Positions 25,907 to 35,355 of a stretch of DNA of 64,000 bases are shown piece by piece. Origin of the DNA: an uncultured Lachnospiraceae bacterium (lineage in GTDB: Bacteria; Bacillota; Clostridia; Lachnospirales; Lachnospiraceae); contig CAJTMC010000013.1 of the NCBI GenBank assembly GCA_910577115.1, forward strand, positions 1-64,000. Reading direction: 5' to 3'. The notes beneath the pieces are model-generated. The model was not told the DNA's origin. It did no database searches and was given only the letters and a program-made list of their open reading frames with translations. Position 1 is the first letter of the stretch. Each line of letters begins with the position of its first letter. Both the position numbers and the translations under genes were made by a program.

Positions 25907-26089
25907 ATGTCGGAAAAAGAAATGATGCAAAAAAATGTCGAGGAGTTTGTACAATTACAAACTTATATGCTTTTAGCAGACAAAGATTCAGAAGTATATA
26001 AAGCTATGAAAGTAAGATATAGTGCGCTTAAAGTTCTACTCACACTTTTCGGTGTTGCTCTAACCGAAATTGACAGAATTAAAGAATAA
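25907..26089 (+). CDS. Small helical protein, member of a repeated family (copy 1)
   Basis: 60 residues from ATG at 25907 (MSEKEMMQKNVEEFVQLQTY). The C-terminus LLTLFGVALTEIDRIKE matches two other loci in this window: the broken copy at 56400 and the intact copy at 56605 (LNSLGVNLTDIDEIKE). The shared pattern is VxEFxxLQ, then YxxMxxxYxxLKxxL, then GVxLTxIDxIKE, which predicts two amphipathic helices and an acidic-basic tail. There is no signal peptide or membrane helix. The function is unknown. There is no ribosome site of its own; it may be coupled to the ABC gene stop 4 bases upstream. Confidence 0.7.
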   Translation: MSEKEMMQKNVEEFVQLQTYMLLADKDSEVYKAMKVRYSALKVLLTLFGVALTEIDRIKE

Positions 26090-26118
26090 CAATGAAATAT
26101 CAGAAATCATAAATATCA

Positions 26119-26167
26119 GGTGTAAGGTCTTAATTAAATTATTGAGGTCTTACACCGTTTTTATTTT
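26119..26167 (+). terminator. Hairpin terminator before the R-M locus
   Basis: GGTGTAAG (26119-26126) pairs with CTTACACC (26149-26156) and is followed by a T-rich tail. It ends the ABC transporter/small protein transcript. Confidence 0.75.
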
Positions 26168-26273
26168 ATGCTGTGGAAATACATCATATAAACGAAATAT
26201 CAACGGTATACTACACTGGCAATATTAAAATGGATCACGTATGTTAGCTGATTAACGACTTCATAAGAAATAA

Positions 26274-26302
26274 TTGAAACAGGGTAATGGTTTTGATATA
26301 AT
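26274..26302 (+). promoter_or_regulatory. hsdM promoter
   Basis: TTGAAA (26274-26279), 17-base spacer, TATAAT (26297-26302). It lies 79 bases upstream of the hsdM ATG and is the only good sigma-A-type promoter in the 290-base gap. Confidence 0.65.
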
Positions 26303-26380
26303 AAATGGGAATTATTATGCTAATATTTCGTGATTTATGACATATTATGAGCGAACAGATAATTTGGAGGAAGTACCATA

Positions 26381-28249
26381 ATGAATAATAGAAGTATTAA
26401 AAAGTTGGAAGCTGATTTATGGGAGTCTGCTGATTTGCTAAGAGCCGGTTCAAAGCTGACTTCCAATCAATATTGTATGCCGGTACTTGGTCTGCTGTTT
26501 TTAAGATATGCCTATAGCAGATTTAAAATGGCGGAGGAAGAAATATTAAAAAACAGACCTGTAAGAAACGGTCGTAAGATGCCGGTTGAGGCAAAAGATT
26601 TTGCGGCGAAAAGCGCTTTGTATCTTCCCCAAATGGCTCAATATTATTGGCTTGTAAATTTACCTGAGAATGTGGTGTCACTTGAACTTACAAACGTATC
26701 CGGTCAGATGATGGCAAGTCTGGGTGAAGTCGTGAATAATGCGATGGAGCTTGTGGAGCAGCAGAGCACACAGCTTACCGGTGTGCTTCCGAAGAGTTAT
26801 ACGGATTTCTCGGATGATTTACTTGGAGAACTTCTTCGAATATTCAATAATAATGCCCTTGACGAAGTGGGAGGCGATGTGATTGGTCGTATTTATGAGT
26901 ACTTCCTGAATAAATTTGCAAAAAATATTGCTTCGGATGATGGCGTATTCTTTACACCAAAATCACTGGTAAAAATGATTGTGAATATCTTAGAGCCTGC
27001 AAGCGGTGTTCTTTTAGATCCTGCTTGTGGTTCAGGCGGTATGTTTGTACAGACTGGAGATTTCGTTCATAAAGCCGGTTTACAGGCAAATAGCAGTATG
27101 ACATTTTATGGACAGGAAAAGGTAGAATACAATGCACAGCTTTGCCTTATGAATATGGCTGTGCATGGATTAACCGGAGTCATTAAGTCGGGTGATGAAG
27201 CAAACAGTTTTTATCATGACGCACATAATTTGGAGGGGTGTTGTAATTATGTTATGGCGAATCCACCTTTTAATGTGGATAAAGTAAAAGCTGAGTCGGC
27301 GGCGAATGCAGGAAGACTTCCCTTTGGTGTTCCGAAAGAGAATAAGAATAAAGAAATCGGAAATGCAAATTATCTTTGGATTTCTTATTTCTATGCTTAC
27401 CTAAATGAGACGGGCAGGGCAGGATTTGTTATGGCTTCGTCGGCTACAGACAGTCAGGGAAGTGATAAGGATATTAGAGAAAAACTTGTAAAGACTGGTC
27501 ATGTGGATGTTATGATAAGTGTTGGAAACAACTTTTTTTACACAAAAAGTTTACCTTGTACCTTGTGGTTCTTTGATAAGGGAAAGGCAGATGAATTAAA
27601 GGATAAAGTCCTTTTCATAGATGCGAGAAATTATTATACAGTGGTAGACCGAACGCTCAATGAGTGGAGTGAATGGCAGCTTAAAAATATGAATGCGATT
27701 GTATGGCTTTATAGAGGTGAGACAGAAAAGTACAAAGCACTGCTTGAAGAGTATCAATCTGTTATGAAAGAAATGATTGACGAGATTGGCGATGATGCTC
27801 TTAATGCCATAATGGATGATTTATTTATAGGTGGATTGGAAGAAGCCAAGAAGTATTTGAAAACACTTAGAGAGTCTGCAAAGAAAGAGATAGAAGTATG
27901 TGACAGGAAGGAAAAGAAGCAGTTACAAACCTCATGGGATGAAAAGATTGCATCTGTAGAAGAAATTGCAGAAGTAGCAAAGGAAGCGCATTGGCTTTAT
28001 AGTAAGTTTGGTGAGGGAACGTATGAAGATATTCCCGGGCTTTGCAGAATTGCAGATATTGAAGCAATTGAAAGCAAAGGATGGTCTCTTACGCCGGGCG
28101 CTTATGTAGGTGTAACGCCTGTAGAGGACGATGGCGTTGACTTTGCAGAGCGAATGGCGCAGATACATCAGGAGTTGTTATCACTTCAAGCCGAAAGTAA
28201 TAAATTGATGGATACCATCTCGCGGAATATGAAGGAGATGGGGTTATGA
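26381..28249 (+). CDS. hsdM: Type I restriction-modification methyltransferase subunit
   Basis: Protein of 622 residues. The N-terminal helical domain SIKKLEADLWESADLLRAG is followed by an N6-adenine methylase: motif I DPACGSGGMF (about 215-224) and catalytic motif IV NPPF (about 293-296). The C-terminus is long and Lys/Glu-rich, compatible with coiled-coil contacts to HsdS. GGAGG precedes the ATG. Its stop overlaps the hsdS start (ATGAG at 28246-28249). With HsdS it methylates and with HsdR it cleaves at a bipartite site that cannot be deduced from sequence alone. The locus is more AT-rich than its surroundings, suggesting transfer. Confidence 0.95.
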   Translation: MNNRSIKKLEADLWESADLLRAGSKLTSNQYCMPVLGLLFLRYAYSRFKMAEEEILKNRPVRNGRKMPVEAKDFAAKSALYLPQMAQYYWLVNLPENVVSLELTNVSGQMMASLGEVVNNAMELVEQQSTQLTGVLPKSYTDFSDDLLGELLRIFNNNALDEVGGDVIGRIYEYFLNKFAKNIASDDGVFFTPKSLVKMIVNILEPASGVLLDPACGSGGMFVQTGDFVHKAGLQANSSMTFYGQEKVEYNAQLCLMNMAVHGLTGVIKSGDEANSFYHDAHNLEGCCNYVMANPPFNVDKVKAESAANAGRLPFGVPKENKNKEIGNANYLWISYFYAYLNETGRAGFVMASSATDSQGSDKDIREKLVKTGHVDVMISVGNNFFYTKSLPCTLWFFDKGKADELKDKVLFIDARNYYTVVDRTLNEWSEWQLKNMNAIVWLYRGETEKYKALLEEYQSVMKEMIDEIGDDALNAIMDDLFIGGLEEAKKYLKTLRESAKKEIEVCDRKEKKQLQTSWDEKIASVEEIAEVAKEAHWLYSKFGEGTYEDIPGLCRIADIEAIESKGWSLTPGAYVGVTPVEDDGVDFAERMAQIHQELLSLQAESNKLMDTISRNMKEMGL

Positions 28250-29460
28250 GTTGGAGAAAAGTAAGGTTAGGTGATATCGCTGATTTTAGTAATGGAATAA
28301 ATTTTGGTAAAGAGGCATACGGCAAAGGTATAAAGCTTATAAGTGTTTCAAACTTTGGAAATAGATTTTTTCCTGATTATGATGAACTGGAAGAAGTGAG
28401 AGAAGACATTGTGCGTGAATCAGATTGCCTTCAAACAGGTGATATTATATTTGTTCGTTCGAATGGAAACAAGGAACTTGTAGGAAGATGTATGTTAGTT
28501 GATAATCCGCCTGCGAAGGTTACATTTTCCGGTTTTTGCATCAGAGCAAGATTGAAAAATATAGAAGTACATAATCCTTTGTTCTGGTCGTATCACTTTA
28601 AAAATCAAAGTTTTAGAAAAGCCATGTCTGGAACTGCAATAGGAGCAAACATACAAAATCTCAGCCAAGGACGATTATCAATTTACGAGGCTAAGGTTCC
28701 GGATATAGATACACAGGGGCGAATAGCAGATATTTTATTTAAGTATGATGAGTTTATTGAAAATAATCAAAAGCAAATTAAACTATTAGAGGAGGCGGCA
28801 CAGCGTCTTTATAAGGAATGGTTTGTAGATTTGAGATTTCCAAATTATGAAGAATGTAAAATTGTGGACGGTATACCAGAAGGATGGACAATTACACCGA
28901 TTAAAGAGTTAGGAGAGATAATCACAGGAAAGACACCATTAACAATAAGGAGTACTTATTACGGTGGAAACATTCCATTTGTTAAAATTCCAGATATGCA
29001 TGATGTTGTATATCCTTTGACGACAGAAGTAACTCTTACAGAGGAAGGAGCGAATACTCAGAAGAATAAATTTGTTCCTAAGAATAGCATTATGGTATCT
29101 TGTATTGCAACAGTAGGACTTGTTAATATTTCTGTTGAAAAATGTCAGACCAATCAACAGATTAATTCCATTATACTGAAAGAAAAAAGAATGTTATATT
29201 ATGTGTATTCAGTAATAAAAGAAATAGATAAACTGTTGGACGGTCTTGGGAGTAATGGTGCTACAATGACGAATGTAAATAAAAAGAAATTTGAAAATAT
29301 TGAGCTATTAATGCCGACAAATGAGTTGATATATAGATATAATGAATTATGTGAACCATTTTTTCGTAAAATATATTTTATTAGTAAAGGTATTTTGAAT
29401 GCGAAAAAAGCAAGAGATATGTTGTTGCCAGAACTTATGGGAGAAAGCTTGGAGGTATAA
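28246..29460 (+). CDS. hsdS: Type I restriction-modification specificity subunit
   Basis: Protein of 404 residues with two target recognition domains (about 1-150 and 205-350), each followed by a coiled-coil spacer (QGRIADILFKYDEFIENNQK about 154-173 and the C-terminal LNAKKARDMLLPELMGE). The first spacer ends with AQRLYKEWFVDLRFPNYE, a classic HsdS feature. Translation is coupled to hsdM. The second recognition domain is more AT-rich than the first, consistent with domain shuffling. Confidence 0.93.
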   Translation: MSWRKVRLGDIADFSNGINFGKEAYGKGIKLISVSNFGNRFFPDYDELEEVREDIVRESDCLQTGDIIFVRSNGNKELVGRCMLVDNPPAKVTFSGFCIRARLKNIEVHNPLFWSYHFKNQSFRKAMSGTAIGANIQNLSQGRLSIYEAKVPDIDTQGRIADILFKYDEFIENNQKQIKLLEEAAQRLYKEWFVDLRFPNYEECKIVDGIPEGWTITPIKELGEIITGKTPLTIRSTYYGGNIPFVKIPDMHDVVYPLTTEVTLTEEGANTQKNKFVPKNSIMVSCIATVGLVNISVEKCQTNQQINSIILKEKRMLYYVYSVIKEIDKLLDGLGSNGATMTNVNKKKFENIELLMPTNELIYRYNELCEPFFRKIYFISKGILNAKKARDMLLPELMGESLEV

Positions 29461-29465
29461 TTATT

Positions 29466-30320
29466 ATGGAGCGAAGAAATTTTGCGCAGATTTTGAAGGA
29501 AGCTAAGATTGATATTGAGAGAGAATATAATAGATTATATAATAGTTTTTTTATCCAAAAAATATTTGATGGAATGGGAAACAATTTATCTTTATATGAA
29601 TATTGTCAAATGAATTTTATAAATGTACCTTTTCGTGGGACATGCTTAACTTTAGATGACTTTGATGATTTTCATAAAATTCATTTTGAAAAAGTTCCAA
29701 GTAAATTTGATTTAAATTATTTAATCTTGTTTTGTGAATATACGTATAATTTTTTGATTTATTTAAACCCTGTAAATTCCTTTGGAAATTTTGTAGTGAA
29801 CTCTCCTCATCAAATATATTTGCAACAAATAAATAAAGTAATAGAGGAAATAGGATATATGTATTCTACAAATGAAAGGGGAATAACGATTTTTGTCCCA
29901 AAATCGCAGGAGGCAATTTCAGTATCCGAGATAATTAATCCAGAACTTTCATATAAGGTGATTGAATATAATCATCATTTGTTACAAGGTAATATAGAGG
30001 GAAAAAAAGCAATTTTACTATTGCTTGCAGATAAAATAGAATCCAAAAGAGTGGAGTTAAAAAACATCAATAAAACTATGGAAACAAATATATTCATGTT
30101 ATTTAATAATATGAATATAAGACATGATAACTGTAGTAAAGGAAGCTCTCATTACATAGAGTATGTAGCAAATATGCCTAGGAAAGAATTAGAAGAATGG
30201 TATGATGAAATTTACCAATTATCATTATTAGCATTTTTGGAATTAGACAATATAGAAAGAAATAAGAAAATTTCCGATTTGAAAAATTTTATAGGAAAAG
30301 GTAAATCTGATGGAGAATAA
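29466..30320 (+). CDS. Uncharacterised accessory protein inside the R-M locus
   Basis: Protein of 284 residues, very AT-rich coding, starting 5 bases after hsdS. No family is certain. It is helical, with a C-terminal part reading LFNNMNIRHDN and later ELEEWYDEIYQLSLLAFLELDNIER. That arrangement reminds me of HEPN-like or abortive-infection proteins, although a clean Rx4-6H motif is not seen. Its place between hsdS and hsdR and the AT bias suggest a defence accessory gene acquired with its neighbour. There is no signal peptide or membrane helix. Confidence 0.65.
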   Translation: MERRNFAQILKEAKIDIEREYNRLYNSFFIQKIFDGMGNNLSLYEYCQMNFINVPFRGTCLTLDDFDDFHKIHFEKVPSKFDLNYLILFCEYTYNFLIYLNPVNSFGNFVVNSPHQIYLQQINKVIEEIGYMYSTNERGITIFVPKSQEAISVSEIINPELSYKVIEYNHHLLQGNIEGKKAILLLLADKIESKRVELKNINKTMETNIFMLFNNMNIRHDNCSKGSSHYIEYVANMPRKELEEWYDEIYQLSLLAFLELDNIERNKKISDLKNFIGKGKSDGE

Positions 30321-30337
30321 TTAATGGAGGCATGGAT

Positions 30338-31351
30338 ATGTCACGTGGAAAGTCTGTAACAAAATTATTATTAGATTCGTCACAATCTGCATTGTTTGCG
30401 GGAGTGGAAATACATAATAAACCACATATTGCTTATAGATATCCAACAACTGTAATTTTAATTATTAATGCATGGGAATTAGCGTTAAAAGCGTATGTGT
30501 ATAAATATATAGGAAAAGAGAAAATTTATGAGAAAGAGAAGAAAGAGAAAAAAGACAAGAAATATACAATTTCGTTTTCCAAAGCGCTTGTATTAGTGAG
30601 AGATGATATATATTCTAAAAACAAACAGAAACAATATAGACCAGTGTTTGAAAATATTGATTTGCTAAATGAATATAGATGTTCAAATGTTCACTTTGCT
30701 GAAAGTAATTTGGATCCTATTATCTTTATGTTAGTATGTAAAGCTGTTTTAAATTATGATCAGTTTTTAAAAGATTTTTTCCAAAAAGATATCACGAAAG
30801 ATGATAATTTGATAATTCTTCCAGTTGGTTTTAAATTACCATTTAATCCAATTGACTATTTGAAACAAGACTATGGCAATATGCATAATGAGTTCGTAAA
30901 TGATGTAATAAATACAGTACGCAAATTAAAAAATGATAATATACAAGATAGTATTGTTATTGGATTTGACGTATATACAGCAAGTGTTAAAAAAATTGAT
31001 AATGCTGATTTGGTTGCTGCAATAGACCAATTAAATGGAACAGTGAAATTAGTAAAACAAGTGCGTATAACAGATGATCCAAATGCACCGGCAGTGCGAA
31101 TGAATGATGAATTACTGCCGCCGCTGACATATCAAGATGTTATTGATAAGGTTAAAGAAAAACGCCCTGATATTAAATTGAATAAAATGTATAATTCAGC
31201 AATGGCAATAATAAAACGGGATGCATCTCTATGCCAATCAAGATATTTAGATCCTAAGAAGAAAAAGGGAATGAAAAAAGATTACTATATGGAAGGTGCT
31301 GTTGATGCAGTTATCTGTAAGTATGATGAATTGCAGAAGGAAGGCATATGA
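30338..31351 (+). CDS. DUF3644 domain protein
   Basis: About 337 residues. The N-terminal part SAL-FAGVEIHNKPHIAYRYP then LIINAWELALKAYVYK is the DUF3644 signature, a HEPN-related domain often found in defence islands. A Lys-rich insert (about 60-75) and a C-terminal region with VKEKRPDIKLNKMYNSAMA, resembling a helical DNA- or RNA-binding tail, follow. GGAGG lies 6 bases before ATG 30338; the ATG at 30332 is too close. Its stop overlaps the start of a duplicated hsdR 5' end (ATGAG). It is AT-rich like the preceding gene. Confidence 0.78.
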   Translation: MSRGKSVTKLLLDSSQSALFAGVEIHNKPHIAYRYPTTVILIINAWELALKAYVYKYIGKEKIYEKEKKEKKDKKYTISFSKALVLVRDDIYSKNKQKQYRPVFENIDLLNEYRCSNVHFAESNLDPIIFMLVCKAVLNYDQFLKDFFQKDITKDDNLIILPVGFKLPFNPIDYLKQDYGNMHNEFVNDVINTVRKLKNDNIQDSIVIGFDVYTASVKKIDNADLVAAIDQLNGTVKLVKQVRITDDPNAPAVRMNDELLPPLTYQDVIDKVKEKRPDIKLNKMYNSAMAIIKRDASLCQSRYLDPKKKKGMKKDYYMEGAVDAVICKYDELQKEGI

Positions 31352-31396
31352 GTTACGACTACTCAGAAAATATATTGGTTCAGGAAAGTGTAGGAC
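31321..31396 (+). repeat. Direct repeat, copy 1, covering end of DUF3644 gene and start of hsdR
   Basis: This 76-base segment is nearly identical to 31973-32048 (few mismatches, offset 652). It covers YDELQKEGI, the overlapping stop/start and the first 16 hsdR codons. It marks the left edge of a 652-base insertion or partial duplication. Confidence 0.85.
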
Positions 31397-31470
31397 GCTT
31401 TTTTAAGAAGGAACTTGGCAATTCTCAAATGATATTCATATTGTTTTATGCTAATTTTAAAATGGATTAA
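31348..31470 (+). pseudogene. Truncated hsdR 5' end
   Basis: ATG at 31348 starts MSYDYSENILVQESVGRFF, nearly identical to true HsdR for 16 residues. It then diverges (KKELGNSQMIFILF) and stops at 31470 after 40 codons. It is a leftover of an hsdR copy. Confidence 0.8.
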
Positions 31471-31624
31471 GTTCAGGATTATTTATTATGAAAGCTAATG
31501 AGAGGTGAATTAGAAATATGAAAGCAGTAATTTATCACAATAACCTTTTCATGCTATATTAAAAATGAAGGGAACATCAGAAATATAAATTTTGTGATGA
31601 TTATGGGGAAGGGGGAAAAACTTG

Positions 31625-31861
31625 ATGATAGAGCGATTAACAAGAGAACAGATGGCACAGAAATATCCTGATATGTGGCTGGGGTTAAGCAATATTAAAT
31701 ATGCAAATGATGACGGAGTGACATTAGAATCAGCAGATGTAATTTATACAGATAAAACAGAAGATGAATTATTTCAAATGCAAGTGGATGGAACAGAGGG
31801 AATTATAAGCTGGTATACAAATGACAATGCATTTCCATTAGGGGCGGCGGGGATACTATAA
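31625..31861 (+). CDS. Small conserved acidic protein
   Basis: 78 residues from ATG 31625 with a GGAAGGGGG site. Sequence MIERLTREQMAQKYPDMWLG and VTLESADVIYTDKTEDELF, ending FPLGAAGIL. Similar proteins in Clostridia are often encoded directly before a retropepsin-like aspartic protease gene, which is absent here; I recall this context but not a family name. It sits inside the 652-base segment between the two repeat copies, with its own ribosome site, so it probably arrived as an unrelated insert. Confidence 0.6.
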   Translation: MIERLTREQMAQKYPDMWLGLSNIKYANDDGVTLESADVIYTDKTEDELFQMQVDGTEGIISWYTNDNAFPLGAAGIL

Positions 31862-31972
31862 TACAGATAACACTACAATTAGATGCAGTACTGTGAAATA
31901 TTGTAAGATATTTATGATAAAAGTACATTTGGACTGCTATAATGTAAATAGCACATGATGAGATTCTTTGAG

Positions 31973-32048
31973 GTATGATGAATTACAGGAGGAAGGCATA
32001 TGAGTTACGACTACTCGGAAAATATATTGGTTCAGGAAAGTGCAGGAC
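31973..32048 (+). repeat. Direct repeat, copy 2
   Basis: Matches 31321-31396. It includes YDELQEEGI codons of the preceding gene's end and the intact hsdR start, so the ancestral order was DUF3644-type gene directly overlapping hsdR. Confidence 0.85.
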
Positions 32049-35000
32049 ACCTTCTTGAAGAAGAACTTGGCTGGAGAGTAGAAATTGCATATAATAAAGA
32101 AATTCTTGGCGATAACGGTTCCTTCGGAAGAAAATCCTACAAGGATATTCTCTTAGTACGCTACTTGAAAGAGGCTCTTAAACGGCTTAATCCTTGGATG
32201 ACATCGGCACTTGCGGAGGAAGCAATAAAGGTCTTTGAACATCATCTTTCCACTTCTTCTTTAATGCAGATAAACGAGGAAAAGTACGGATATATCCGTG
32301 ACGGCATTCCTGTAAAGGTGAAAAAGCCGAACGGACAAACAGAGGAAAAGAAGGCGGCGGTCATAGATTTTACCAATTCGGATAATAATGATTTTCTTGC
32401 AATAAAAGAGCTGAAAATACAGGGCGACCTGTATCGCAGGCGAACGGATATCGTAGGGTTTGTCAATGGTATCCCACTTTTATTTGTGGAATTGAAGAAG
32501 AATACGATAGATGTGCAGGATGCATATACCAATAATTACACAGATTATCTGGACACAATTCCCCACCTGTTTTATTATAATGCATTTTTGATTCTTTCTA
32601 ATGGTATTGAGTCAAAAGTAGGTACACTTGGGAGCAAGTTTGAATTTTTCCATGAGTGGAAAAGATTGAAGGAGCAGGAAACAGGCAGTGTTGCATTGGA
32701 AACGATGCTTCGCGGTATTTGCAATAAAGTCAACTTCCTTGATTTATTAGAGAATTTTATTCTGTATGACCATTCAGGAGGGATCACAGTCAAAATCCTT
32801 GCAAGGAATCATCAGTATCTTGGAGTAAATGAAGCAGTAAAGGCTTATGAGGCTCGTAAGCTTAACAATGGAAAGCTTGGAGTGTTTTGGCATACACAAG
32901 GTTCCGGTAAAAGCTATTCTATGGTGTTTCTTTCTCAGAAAATCCGTAGAAAGTTTGCAGGCTCACCTACGATTGTTGTACTCACTGACCGGGACGAGTT
33001 GAATACGCAGATTAGCGATACATTTGAAAATTGCGGTTTGCTGGGAAGAACAAGAGCTTCAGAGTTTGTAGCTACAAGCGGCGATAATCTGATAAGAAAA
33101 TTAGAGGGTAATCCAAGCTTTATATTTACCCTGATTCAGAAATTTAATAAGAAAGTGGAACAGCCGATTATTCCTGACCACGATATCATTATCATGTCGG
33201 ATGAGGCGCACAGAAGCCAATATGGTATATTTGCAGATAATATGGTAGAATTGCTTCCTACAGCGTCCAGAATTGGTTTTACAGGAACGCCCCTGTTATC
33301 AAATGATAACATTACGGAACGTACCTTTGGTGGTTATATTTCTATTTATGATTTTAAGCGTGCGGTAGAGGATAAGGCTACGGTGCCTCTTTACTATGAG
33401 AACAGAGGCGAAAAAATACTTGATATTCATAATCCTGACATTACAGAAAAAATACTTGATGCGATTGAAGCAGCAGATCTTGACGCAGAACAGACTGAAA
33501 AGATGGAACGTGAGTTCGAGAATGAAATTCATCTTTTAACAGCAGAGCCGAGGCTTCGTTCAATTGCCAAAGATTTTGTATCACATTATTCTGACCTTTG
33601 GACAAGCGGCAAGGCGATGTTTGTATGCCTGAATAAGGTTACCTGTGTCCGTATGTACAATATGGTGCAGGAGTATTGGCAGGAAGAAATTGAATTGTTA
33701 AAAACGCAACGAAAAGCGGCATCGCAACAAGAGGTTTGGGAGTTTGACCGTAAGATAAAGTGGATGACGGATACGGAGATGGCTGTAGTAATCTCGCAGG
33801 AGCAGAATGAGATTCAGACATTTAAGAAATGGAATTTGGATATCAAATCACATCGTGAGAAGATGGAAAAGCGGGAATTGGATAAGGAGTTTAAGGATAG
33901 CGACAATCCTCTAAGAGTGGTTTTTGTCTGTGCTATGTGGCTTACGGGATTTGACATAAAGTGTTTGTCGTGCCTGTATTTGGACAAACCTTTAAAAGCG
34001 CATACGCTGATGCAGACTATTGCAAGGGCAAATCGTGTAGCAGAAGGCAAGAGCAACGGACTTGTTATTGACTATGTTGGTATTGTAAAATCACTTCGCA
34101 AAGCGCTTGCCGATTATACGGCAAATGTGGGTGGAAGAAGTACGGATCCAACAGTTGATAAGGGCGAATTAATAGAAAGGGTGTTAGAAATCATCGCTGC
34201 TGCAAATGCTTTTTTGTGCAGCAAAGGTTTTATTTTAAATCATCTTGTAGCGGCAAAGAATTTTGAAAAACTTGCATTATTACAGGAAGCGGCAAACGCG
34301 GTTTCTGATAGTAGAGAGAACAAAAAACAATTTATGACCTATGGCAGTGAGCTGAATCGTATGATGAAATATCTTGACAGACATGATATTTCAGAGGAAG
34401 ACAGGCAAAAGAAAGACGCGATTACTGCGATATATGATGAGTTGAAGAAAAAGAAGAAACACGTGGATACAGTTGATTTGATGGTACAGATTAACGGCAT
34501 TGTGAGCGAATATATTTTGATAGAACCGACACCTGAAAATCGGAATATGGAAAAGCGATTTGATATCAGTAAGATTGATTTTGATATGCTTCGAAGAGAG
34601 TTTGCTAAAGTGAAAAAGAAAAACCTTATGTTTACGGAGCTTGATGAGTTGATCCGAATGCGCTTAGACAGGATGCTCAAAGAGAACCCAAAACGTGTAG
34701 ACTATTATGAGCGCTATCAGAAAATTATTGAAGAATACAATCATGAGCAGGACAGGGCAAATATTGAAAGGATGTTTATGGAACTTATGAATTTGGCAAA
34801 TTCCATGAACAGGGAAGAACAAAGATATGTTCGGGAAGGCTTCACAAGTGATGAAGAGCTGTCACTATATGATATGCTTTTTGATGAGAATCTTTCTAAG
34901 GAAGATATCAAGAAGATAAAAAAAGTTGCAGTAGAGTTACTTGATAAGATTAAGGAGAAGATTTCGAAACTTGACCATTGGACGGATAAGCAGGAAACAA

Positions 35001-35134
35001 AAGCAGAAGTGGATACACTGATTGGAAGGATTTTATGGGAAGGGCTGCCGGAATGTTATTCAGATCATGCAATATTTGACTATCGGCAGAAGATTTATGA
35101 GTATGTCTATATGAGGTATAAAGAAGTGGCGTAA
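32000..35134 (+). CDS. hsdR: Type I restriction endonuclease subunit
   Basis: Protein of 1044 residues, a normal HsdR length. The N-terminal nuclease domain has IDFTNSDNNDFLAIKE and RRTDIVGFVNG-PLLFVELKK (D and ExK, about 128-175). Then comes the translocase motor: Walker A HTQGSGKSYSM (about 301), motif II DEAHRSQYG (about 402), motif III TGTP (about 426) and motif VI IARANRVAEGK (about 674). The C-terminal helical region binds the methylase. GGAGGAAG precedes the ATG. It cleaves unmethylated foreign DNA after ATP-driven translocation, together with HsdM and HsdS. Confidence 0.95.
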   Translation: MSYDYSENILVQESAGHLLEEELGWRVEIAYNKEILGDNGSFGRKSYKDILLVRYLKEALKRLNPWMTSALAEEAIKVFEHHLSTSSLMQINEEKYGYIRDGIPVKVKKPNGQTEEKKAAVIDFTNSDNNDFLAIKELKIQGDLYRRRTDIVGFVNGIPLLFVELKKNTIDVQDAYTNNYTDYLDTIPHLFYYNAFLILSNGIESKVGTLGSKFEFFHEWKRLKEQETGSVALETMLRGICNKVNFLDLLENFILYDHSGGITVKILARNHQYLGVNEAVKAYEARKLNNGKLGVFWHTQGSGKSYSMVFLSQKIRRKFAGSPTIVVLTDRDELNTQISDTFENCGLLGRTRASEFVATSGDNLIRKLEGNPSFIFTLIQKFNKKVEQPIIPDHDIIIMSDEAHRSQYGIFADNMVELLPTASRIGFTGTPLLSNDNITERTFGGYISIYDFKRAVEDKATVPLYYENRGEKILDIHNPDITEKILDAIEAADLDAEQTEKMEREFENEIHLLTAEPRLRSIAKDFVSHYSDLWTSGKAMFVCLNKVTCVRMYNMVQEYWQEEIELLKTQRKAASQQEVWEFDRKIKWMTDTEMAVVISQEQNEIQTFKKWNLDIKSHREKMEKRELDKEFKDSDNPLRVVFVCAMWLTGFDIKCLSCLYLDKPLKAHTLMQTIARANRVAEGKSNGLVIDYVGIVKSLRKALADYTANVGGRSTDPTVDKGELIERVLEIIAAANAFLCSKGFILNHLVAAKNFEKLALLQEAANAVSDSRENKKQFMTYGSELNRMMKYLDRHDISEEDRQKKDAITAIYDELKKKKKHVDTVDLMVQINGIVSEYILIEPTPENRNMEKRFDISKIDFDMLRREFAKVKKKNLMFTELDELIRMRLDRMLKENPKRVDYYERYQKIIEEYNHEQDRANIERMFMELMNLANSMNREEQRYVREGFTSDEELSLYDMLFDENLSKEDIKKIKKVAVELLDKIKEKISKLDHWTDKQETKAEVDTLIGRILWEGLPECYSDHAIFDYRQKIYEYVYMRYKEVA

Positions 35135-35355
35135 GCGAAAGGTGAAAATACTGTGATAGTATAAGGGAATAAGTTTTGATTGCGGAAAAGTCCATTCGAA
35201 GTATTAAGTTTGCAGAAAGAATTAATAGAAAACCTGTTTGTCGTAATATAATACATATGTGCCCAGTAAGAAAGAACAATACTCTAAAAAGGCTTTATCA
35301 GATTTTCTTTGCCTGCATATTATAATGGTAAAATCAAAACCGAGGTTCAAAGAGA
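35135..35355. other. Intergenic, no gene seen
   Basis: AT-rich spacer after hsdR. No clear terminator and no open frame of note. A possible -10 (TATAAT at about 35321-35326) precedes the superoxide dismutase gene. Confidence 0.4.
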
